DNA from: Emcibacter sp.
GTDB lineage: Bacteria > Pseudomonadota > Alphaproteobacteria > Sphingomonadales > Emcibacteraceae
Assembly: GCF_963675455.1 (NCBI RefSeq)
Contig: NZ_OY776217.1
Coordinates: forward strand, 1,722,001-1,786,000
Direction: 5' to 3'
Length of the DNA stretch: 64,000 nt
Shown here: in pieces, positions 58,621-64,000 of the stretch
Layout: each line of letters starts with the position of its first letter
Numbering within the stretch: position 1 is the first letter of the stretch
Position numbers and translations under genes: made by a program
The notes under the pieces: model-generated
Database searches by the model: none
What the model saw: the letters and a program-made list of their open reading frames with translations, nothing else
Told to the model about the DNA's origin: nothing

Positions 58621-59952
58621 ATGTCGGCCGTGTGGACCGTGCTTGTCCTTGTGATCGGCGGCTATATTCTTTCCCTGACCTTCCGGGGGGTTATCGAGCA
58701 GAATCTGGATGACCGGCTGAACAGCATGATGGACAGCCTGATCGGCATCAGCGGAATTGAATTTGAAGAAGACCTCAATCTCTATCGCGCCCTGTCCGAA
58801 CCTCGATTTGAACAGCCATATTCGGGCTGGTACTGGCAGATTTCTGCAAAGAATTCAGAGCCTTACAGATCACGCTCCCTGTGGGATGAAAGCCTGAAAC
58901 CGGATATGGAGATGGATGCCTCAAGGTCGGTCTATTATGATACCACCGGGCCGGAAGACCAGTCCCTGAGGGCCATTGACCGGGATATTACCATTCCCGG
59001 CTCTGATACGGTTTTTCGCTATACCGTTGCTGTTGACAAATACGAACTAGAGAGCCAGTCCCGGCGATTTGATCTTATCCTGGTCTGGTCACTGGGCATT
59101 CTTGGCGTCGGCCTTTTGGCGGCGTCTCTGCTGCAACTGTTTTTCGGCCTTCAGCCCCTGCGCAAGGTAAGGGCCTCCCTGAGCCGCATCCGGCGGGGGC
59201 AAGTCAGTCGCCTGCCCGATGATTTCCCTTCTGAAATCCAGCCCCTGGCGGATGAGCTTAACGCGCTTCTGGATCACAATGACGAGGTCATTGATCGATC
59301 CCGTACCCAGGTCGGCAATCTGGCCCATGCCCTGAAGACGCCTTTGGCAATATTGCTCAATGAGGCGGATTTGCAGAAGGGGGGCGGTTTTTCAGAGATG
59401 GTGGTCAAACAGGCCAACGCCATGCGGCGACATGTGGATCATTATCTCCACCGTGCCCGGGTTGCCGCCAGCGCAAAAGTCATCAGCAGCCGGACCGAGG
59501 TCGCCCCGGTGATCCGTGACCTGTGCCGGGCAATGGGTGTAATTAACAGGGACAAGGTCTTTGATATAAGCATTGCCGGCCCGGAGGAACAGCTGGTGTT
59601 CAGGGGGGAACGGCAGGATCTGGAGGAAATCGTCGGAAACCTCCTGGAAAATGCCGGCAAATGGGCTGAGCGACAGGTTTATGTTCACTGCCGGCGTGAA
59701 GCAGATACAATCATTCTGGAAATTTCCGACGACGGACCGGGAATTGACCCGGCGGCTCGTGAGGCCGTTTTTACCCGTGGCGAGCGCCTTGATGAGGAGA
59801 CGCCGGGAAGCGGCCTCGGCCTGTCCATCGTTCAGGATCTGATCAGCCTTTATGGTGGCAAAATTTCCCTGGAAGACAATTTATCCGCGGCGGAGGCTCC
59901 GTCGCAAAAGGGGCTGCGGGTGAAAATATCACTACCGGCGGCAGTTTTTTGA
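58621..59952 (+). CDS. PhoQ-like membrane sensor histidine kinase
   Basis: A 443-residue kinase from the ATG at 58621. Membrane helix 1 (VWTVLVLVIGGYILSL), a periplasmic sensor of about 120 residues, helix 2 (LILVWSLGILGVGLLAASLL), HAMP, HisKA with VGNLAHALKTPLAILL (His236) and HATPase_c with GNLLENAGKWA, DDGPGIDP and GSGLGLSIVQDL. The ATG has no ribosome site and begins at the first membrane helix. The frame is open upstream to an ATA at 58561 preceded by AGGGGG, which would restore a basic N-terminus (RNRQNKSLWFRLLF). Confidence 0.9.
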   Translation: MSAVWTVLVLVIGGYILSLTFRGVIEQNLDDRLNSMMDSLIGISGIEFEEDLNLYRALSEPRFEQPYSGWYWQISAKNSEPYRSRSLWDESLKPDMEMDASRSVYYDTTGPEDQSLRAIDRDITIPGSDTVFRYTVAVDKYELESQSRRFDLILVWSLGILGVGLLAASLLQLFFGLQPLRKVRASLSRIRRGQVSRLPDDFPSEIQPLADELNALLDHNDEVIDRSRTQVGNLAHALKTPLAILLNEADLQKGGGFSEMVVKQANAMRRHVDHYLHRARVAASAKVISSRTEVAPVIRDLCRAMGVINRDKVFDISIAGPEEQLVFRGERQDLEEIVGNLLENAGKWAERQVYVHCRREADTIILEISDDGPGIDPAAREAVFTRGERLDEETPGSGLGLSIVQDLISLYGGKISLEDNLSAAEAPSQKGLRVKISLPAAVF

Positions 59953-60198
59953 AACCTGAATATATCGTTCATGAGCGGTTCAGTTTCGAAGCACTATAGT
60001 TATCTCAATACAGCGGCAAGCCGTGAAAAAAGAACCGAGTGAAAAAAACTGAAAGTTTATTCATGGCGCAGACGTATAAAGATTAAACCCGGCGAAAAGG
60101 CCAGGGTTACCGAGTTAGGCGGTCCCGGAACTTTGTGTAACAAAATCCCCTCCCCCACATCTTGTGCATGATGCACTCCGGGGCCGTCTAAACCTTCT
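59953..60198. other. Intergenic region with no feature seen
   Basis: About 246 bases between the kinase stop and the DUF423 stop. I found no ORF, tRNA or convincing terminator. A short palindromic TTGTGCATGATGCAC near 60162 is the only structure noticed. Confidence 0.4.
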
Positions 60199-60606
60199 TC
60201 AGATTTCCCCCGCGGGGGCTTTTCCGATACAGACTACAGACAGGGCGAGCATAAGCCAGCCCGCCATCAGGAATGTTCCGCCCACAGGGATCAGGAAAGA
60301 CAGGGAATAAACTTCCGTGAACGACCTGAAATAGAGATTGCCGCTGAACAATATAATCCCGAGCAGGAAAAATAATGTGCTGATCCTCGGCAGGGTATCC
60401 CGGCAGGCCGTGCGGTTCAGGGAAAAAAGGCTGAGGGCAAGCAGGACAAGGCTGTGCCACATGTGATACTGGCTGGCGAGACTGAAGAGAGCAGGGCCCC
60501 CTTCAATCATTCGGGATGCAAGTATGTGGCTTCCGGCGGCACCCAGAAGTACGGCAAGAAAGCCGTTCAGGGCTGAGAGAACAAAAATAAACCGCCAGAA
60601 GATCAT
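60199..60606 (-). CDS. DUF423 (YgdD/TMEM256-like) membrane protein
   Basis: A 135-residue protein with four helices. ALNGFLAVLLGAAGSHILAS near the N-terminus, a central SQYHMWHSLVLLALSLFSL and GIILFSGNLYFRSF followed by IPVGGTFLMAGWLMLALSV match the DUF423 family. The family is widespread, from bacteria to TMEM256 in animals, with no settled function. It starts 22 bases after the FKBP stop on the same strand. Confidence 0.9.
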   Translation of the reverse strand: MIFWRFIFVLSALNGFLAVLLGAAGSHILASRMIEGGPALFSLASQYHMWHSLVLLALSLFSLNRTACRDTLPRISTLFFLLGIILFSGNLYFRSFTEVYSLSFLIPVGGTFLMAGWLMLALSVVCIGKAPAGEI

Positions 60607-60628
60607 GGGCAGAAACTCATCAAAGGGA

Positions 60629-61153
60629 TCAGTTGACGCGGATCAGCTCAACGGTAAAGATCAGATCTTCGTTCGGGCCGATCACGCCGCCGGCGCCACG
60701 CGGACCGTATGCCAGTTCAGATGGAATGAAGAATTTGTATTTTCCGCCTTCTTTCATCAGTTGCAGGCCTTCTGTCCAGCCGCGAATGACCTGGTTCAGC
60801 GGGAAGCTCAGCGGTGTGCCCCGGTCGTAGGAGCTGTCGAATTTGGTGCCGTCGGTCAGGGTGCCTTCATAATGGACGGTGACGGTATCGGTTGCGGCAG
60901 GGCTCTTGCCGGTGCCTTCAAGAAGCACTTTATATTGCAGGCCGCTGTCGGTGACGATGACGCCGGGTTTGTCTTTATTCTCTTCCAGAAAACTTTTTGA
61001 CTCTGACACTTTTTCTTCCTTTACATCTTGTGGTGTAGTCTGTTCTTCGGAGCTCTGGTCATTTTCCGAGCAGCCCGTGATGATTGCGGCCAACATAAAA
61101 ACTGCTATCAGTTTGCACGCTGCTGAAAGTGCTGACTTGAGAATTGAAGGCAT
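60629..61153 (-). CDS. FKBP-type peptidyl-prolyl isomerase lipoprotein
   Basis: A 174-residue protein. Lipoprotein signal with lipobox-like IITGC near residue 28, an acidic/Gln linker (SENDQSSEEQTTPQDVKEEK), then an FKBP domain: VIVTDSGLQYKVLLEGTGKS, VTVHYEGTLTDGTKFDSSYD, PLSFPLNQVIRGWTEGLQLM and GGKYKFFIPSELAYGPRGAG. Aids proline isomerisation of envelope proteins, probably anchored in the periplasm. Upstream of DUF423, likely one operon. Confidence 0.93.
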   Translation of the reverse strand: MPSILKSALSAACKLIAVFMLAAIITGCSENDQSSEEQTTPQDVKEEKVSESKSFLEENKDKPGVIVTDSGLQYKVLLEGTGKSPAATDTVTVHYEGTLTDGTKFDSSYDRGTPLSFPLNQVIRGWTEGLQLMKEGGKYKFFIPSELAYGPRGAGGVIGPNEDLIFTVELIRVN

Positions 61154-61524
61154 CCCTGAACTCCGTGATTACATTTATGTTAAAAAAACCCACCTCCTAT
61201 AACGCAAAAGAAGATCATCTCCAAGGTGAAATGTTGAAAGTTGCGGGGTGCCCTCATGTAACAGTTACAAGCATATTGCGGCTTGTGAGGCCACATTGAT
61301 GACATTATCTGATGGCGGTATGGGTGAATTCAGAATCGGGCTACGGAATTATAACGCTGAATGTAACAGTTATATTGTTGTTGAGTTACAGTAATATGAT
61401 ATATGTAGTATCGGATTTTTAGGCCGCTTTTCCGCCAGATTACCAAGGGACTTAGTGGCTTTTTTTAATTTAAATTAATCAACTATTTTCAGAACAAGAC
61501 GAAGACAAAATAAGGTGACAAAAA
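61154..61524. promoter_or_regulatory. Control region of ino1 with three GTTAC-type palindromes
   Basis: 371 bases between FKBP and ino1 with no gene. GTAACAGTTAC (61258-61268), GTAACAGTTAT (61363-61373) and GTTACAGTAAT (61385-61395) are 11-bp palindromes centred on A. The third sits between a possible -35 TTGTTG (61375-61380) and, after 17 bases, a GATATA (61398-61403), where a bound repressor would block transcription. These are proposals from sequence only. Confidence 0.4.
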
Positions 61525-62643
61525 ATGTCTAAGATCAAAATTGCTATCGCCGGTATCGGCAACTGTACAAGTTCCCTGATTCAGGGAATTTACTATTATA
61601 CACCCGAGCGGGCCGGCAAAAAAGTCCCCGGGCTGATGCATTGGGAAGTGGGCGGTTACCGTCCCTGTGACATCGAGGTTGTGGCAGCCTTTGACGTGGA
61701 CAAGCGCAAGGTGGGCAAGGACGTCAATGAGGCGATCTTTGAAAAACCCAACTGCACAACTGTATTTTTCAGTGATCTGCCCAAAAGCGGCACCATCGTT
61801 AAAATGGGCCAGGTCCTGGACGGCGTTTCCCCGCATATGGCCAATTATGACGACAACCGCACGTTCCTGGTTGCCGACGTTGCCGAAGGCACCAAGGAAA
61901 GCATTGTTCAGGAGCTGAAAGACAGCGGTACTGAAATTCTGCTCAACTACATGCCTGTGGGTTCCGAGGAAGCTGCCAAATTCTATGCCGAATGTGCACT
62001 GGAAGCCGGTGTCGGTTTCATCAACAACATGCCGGTTTTCATTGCGTCCAACCCGGAATGGGCGAAAAAATTCGAAGACGCCAACCTGCCGATCGTCGGC
62101 GACGACATCAAGGCCCAGCTCGGCGCCACCATCACTCACCGGACGCTGACCGACCTGTTCGCCAAGCGTGGTGTGGTTCTGGACCGGACTTATCAGCTCA
62201 ACACCGGCGGGAACACCGACTTCCTGAACATGAAAAACCAGGATCGTCTGGCCTCCAAGAAAGAATCCAAAACCGAAGCCGTACAGGCTGTTGCCGGCGC
62301 CCGTCTGGCGGATGACAATATCCATGTGGGTCCAAGTGATTATATTCCTTGGCAGAATGACAACAAAGTCTGCTTCCTGCGTATGGAAGGCGACCTGTTC
62401 GGTGGCGTGCCCATGAACCTGGAAATGCGCCTGTCTGTGGAAGACAGCCCGAACTCTGCCGGTGTGGCCATCGATATGATCCGCTGCTGCAAGCTGGCGC
62501 TGGACAACAACGAAGGCGGTATCCTGACCGCTGCCTCTGCCTATTTCTGTAAACATCCGCCGGTTCAGTTCACTGACGACCAGGCTTATGAAATGACAGA
62601 AAAATTCATCGCAGAGCGTTCACTGGCGAGTGCTGCCGAGTGA
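61525..62643 (+). CDS. ino1: Inositol-3-phosphate synthase (prokaryotic type)
   Basis: A 372-residue NAD-dependent enzyme converting glucose 6-phosphate to inositol 3-phosphate. The Rossmann start KIAIAGIGNCTSSLIQGIYY, VVAAFDVDKRKVGKDV, LNYMPVGSEEAAKFYAECAL, FINNMPVFIASNPEWAKKFE, VGDDIKAQLGATITHRTL, the catalytic Lys region NTGGNTDFLNMKNQDRLASK and ESKTEAVQAV match archaeal/actinobacterial Ino1. The stop overlaps the next gene (TGAGTGAAA), so the pair is one operon. Confidence 0.93.
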   Translation: MSKIKIAIAGIGNCTSSLIQGIYYYTPERAGKKVPGLMHWEVGGYRPCDIEVVAAFDVDKRKVGKDVNEAIFEKPNCTTVFFSDLPKSGTIVKMGQVLDGVSPHMANYDDNRTFLVADVAEGTKESIVQELKDSGTEILLNYMPVGSEEAAKFYAECALEAGVGFINNMPVFIASNPEWAKKFEDANLPIVGDDIKAQLGATITHRTLTDLFAKRGVVLDRTYQLNTGGNTDFLNMKNQDRLASKKESKTEAVQAVAGARLADDNIHVGPSDYIPWQNDNKVCFLRMEGDLFGGVPMNLEMRLSVEDSPNSAGVAIDMIRCCKLALDNNEGGILTAASAYFCKHPPVQFTDDQAYEMTEKFIAERSLASAAE

Positions 62644-63356
62644 AACTCCTGATTGTTGCTGCCGGTCAGGGCAGCCGGCTTCGCGAGAAGGGGGAAAGCA
62701 AACCGCTCATTGAGCTGGTCGGCATTCCCCTGATCGAGCGGGTCATCACCAATGCCGTCAAGGGAGGCATCAGCGATATCTATGTTGTCACCGGATATCG
62801 CGGGACCAAGGTCCGTGCCTTTCTTGATAAACTCGCCGAACGGGATCACCTGTCCATCACTCATATCATTAATGAGGAATGGCAGCGCCCGAACGGCCTT
62901 TCTGTCTATGCCGCCAAAGGTGTGATCGACGGTGATTTCATCCTCACCATGTGCGATCACCTGGTGGATCCTGAAATTTTCCGGGCTCTGGCCGCGGCCG
63001 GACACGAGCCGGATACCGTGACCCTGTGCGTGGATCACAACATTGAAAATCCGATCATCGATCTTGATGATGTGACCCGGGTTAAATGCACCCAGGACAA
63101 GATCGAAAATATCGGCAAGGTCATCCGCGACTATAACGCCTTTGACACCGGTATCTTCTATTGCACCCCGGTGATGTTTGGGGCGCTTGAGCAGAGTGCC
63201 CGCGAAGGCGATGAAAGTATTTCCGGCGCCATGAATGTTTTGGGCAGCCGCGGCAAGGCCCGCACCTTTGACATCGGCAATCGCTTGTGGCTGGATGTGG
63301 ATGATCCCATGGCCTACGGCAAGGCGATCGTTCTGGTTAACGACGGCAAGCTTTAA
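62640..63356 (+). CDS. Sugar-phosphate nucleotidyltransferase, likely CTP:inositol-1-phosphate cytidylyltransferase
   Basis: A 238-residue NTP-transferase-fold enzyme starting at GTG and overlapping ino1 by four bases. The signature LLIVAAGQGSRLREKGESKP is the nucleotide-binding loop; VTGYRGTKV, NEEWQRPNGLSVYAAK, the metal-binding FILTMCDHLVDPEIF and NRLWLDVDDPMAYGKA complete the fold. It resembles the cytidylyltransferase half of archaeal IPCT-DIPPS. Together with Ino1 it should make CDP-inositol. No CDP-alcohol transferase lies beside it here. The CTP and inositol specificity is inferred from context. Confidence 0.8.
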   Translation: MKLLIVAAGQGSRLREKGESKPLIELVGIPLIERVITNAVKGGISDIYVVTGYRGTKVRAFLDKLAERDHLSITHIINEEWQRPNGLSVYAAKGVIDGDFILTMCDHLVDPEIFRALAAAGHEPDTVTLCVDHNIENPIIDLDDVTRVKCTQDKIENIGKVIRDYNAFDTGIFYCTPVMFGALEQSAREGDESISGAMNVLGSRGKARTFDIGNRLWLDVDDPMAYGKAIVLVNDGKL

Positions 63357-63380
63357 AAAGGCCGCATAATAGATTTAAGA

Positions 63381-63409
63381 AAGGCCGGGCATTATGTCCG
63401 GTCTTTTTT
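63381..63409 (+). terminator. Terminator of the ino1 operon
   Basis: AAGGCCGGGC, loop ATTAT, GTCCGGTCTT and a T run, with two G-U pairs. It overlaps the stop region of the convergent chorismate mutase gene. Confidence 0.8.
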
Positions 63410-63728
63410 ATTCCCCTTCCGCCTCGCGGATCTGTTCGTGGTGGCGGATCACTTCCTTGATGATGAAGTTAAGGAACTTCTCGGAAAAATCCGGGTCCAG
63501 GTCGGCGTCCTCAGCCAGCGTGCGCAGCCGCTCGATCTGTGTCTTTTCCCGGTCCTTATCGGCCGGGGGCAGGTCGTACTTTGCCTTATATTCGCCGACC
63601 TTCTGGGTGACCTTGAAGCGTTCGGCCAGCATATAGACAAGGGCCGCATCAATATTGTCGATGCTTTGCCGAAAGGACGTCAGCTGGTCCTTCAGTTGCT
63701 GTTCGCTGGGCCGGTTCAGATCACTCAT
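63408..63728 (-). CDS. Chorismate mutase (AroQ type)
   Basis: A 106-residue all-helical AroQ domain that turns chorismate into prephenate for Phe and Tyr synthesis. QLTSFRQSIDNIDAALVYML, the catalytic-Arg/Lys segment AERFKVTQKVGEYKAKYDLP, and DREKTQIERLRTLAED then EKFLNFIIKEVIRHHEQI match the family. Stand-alone, without a fused prephenate dehydratase. Its stop adjoins the ino1-operon terminator. Confidence 0.93.
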   Translation of the reverse strand: MSDLNRPSEQQLKDQLTSFRQSIDNIDAALVYMLAERFKVTQKVGEYKAKYDLPPADKDREKTQIERLRTLAEDADLDPDFSEKFLNFIIKEVIRHHEQIREAEGE

Positions 63729-63820
63729 TCATTCTTCTCCCATATCGTGCCCGTGGCGGGGCGGGTCGCGCCGACTTTAGCAGAAAATAGTTGAAAGTTA
63801 AAAGACCTGTTTTTCCGGTT

Positions 63821-64000
63821 TCAGACTTTTACGGTTTTCTGCCTGAGGCCCAGCTTCTGCATGAGGCGGATTTTGTCTTCCTGTTCCAGCGCGGCGAGTA
63901 CCAGAATAAGCGCATAAATCAGGATCAGCACCGGAATACCCAGGAAAACGCCCCAGCCGTGGATGATATCCATGGGGATCGCCTGTTTGGCCCAGTAAAA
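63821..64000 (-). CDS. C-terminal part of a small membrane protein (truncated by the window edge)
   Basis: The open frame enters from the right edge and ends at a TGA at 63821-63823, giving 59 residues. One hydrophobic helix (GVFLGIPVLILIYALILVLA) is preceded by FYWAKQAIPMDIIHGW and followed by a charged C-terminus (LEQEDKIRLMQKLGLRQKTV). The layout resembles small subunits of sodium/solute symporters (DUF4212), but the characteristic motif is not clear. Coordinates are partial. Confidence 0.55.
   Translation of the reverse strand, partial: FYWAKQAIPMDIIHGWGVFLGIPVLILIYALILVLAALEQEDKIRLMQKLGLRQKTVKV

Noticed and set aside
1..64000. tRNA, rRNA, insertion sequences or prophage
   Set aside because: No cloverleaf, rRNA-like stretch, transposase, integrase or phage structural gene was recognised in any gap or frame.

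Overview
The window looks like chromosomal DNA of a free-living, probably marine alphaproteobacterium. The evidence is a circularly permuted two-piece tmRNA, an alphaproteobacterial SspB, CtrA-type TTAA-N7-TTAA boxes, an RHH_4 protein behind a class I fumarase, a PRK09060-like dihydroorotase and ordinary alphaproteobacterial gene order. I cannot fix the genus; an Emcibacter- or Kordiimonas-like lineage is a guess. Genes are densely packed and moderately GC-rich. The main exception is an AT-rich insertion at about 5.6-8.3 kb.

Layout. 0-5.6 kb: the 3' end of ligA, a small duplicated-motif protein, prmA, two exported GIN-domain (DUF2807) paralogues and uvrD/pcrA. 5.7-10.3 kb (accessory): an AT-rich gene joining a DUF4062 domain to HEAT-like helices, a small membrane protein, a DUF4279 protein and an HD-GYP phosphodiesterase. 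Between these genes lie five copies of a G-tract/C-tract palindromic element, one of them carrying a second core inside its loop and one inverted. 10.4-20.5 kb: a thioredoxin-like protein with a metal/metalloid permease, a methyltransferase, a ClC channel, a thioesterase, an AsmA-like giant, an RHH protein and fumarase. 20.5-23.4 kb: a candidate structured small RNA, sspB, ssrA and thyA-folA. 23.4-28.1 kb: two sensor kinases, a CoA-binding protein and Mrp. 28.3-33.1 kb: hflK-hflC-DUF2065-degP and serB. 33.1-41 kb: miaA, ilvB-ilvN-ilvC, a sensor kinase, and leuA behind a candidate Leu-rich leader peptide. 41.2-46.7 kb: the cell-shape operon mreBCD-mrdA-rodA. 46.8-56.1 kb: a new 49-aa membrane peptide behind a CtrA-like box, tag-ygfZ-wecB, pyrC, and a leftward envelope-related run (DUF938, MscS, tandem VanZ, beta-helix). 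56.2-64 kb: a ferredoxin-NADP reductase, a PepSY-RR-HK operon, DUF423, an FKBP lipoprotein, an inositol-phosphate synthase plus nucleotidyltransferase pair, chorismate mutase and a truncated membrane protein.

Functional links. tmRNA and SspB, which respectively make and deliver the degradation tag, lie side by side. The ilv and leu genes share one segment of branched-chain amino-acid synthesis. HflKC and DegP form a membrane protein quality-control group. MreBCD, PBP2 and RodA build the elongation machine. The Ino1-cytidylyltransferase pair points to CDP-inositol and an inositol lipid or solute.

Most interesting items: the DUF4062-HEAT gene beside the palindromic repeat family, the structured transcript behind a CtrA box at 20.73-20.96 kb, the ssrA/sspB pair with a short tag, the leuA leader, and the inositol operon. 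All coordinates were read by eye. Family calls rest on motifs, without database searches.
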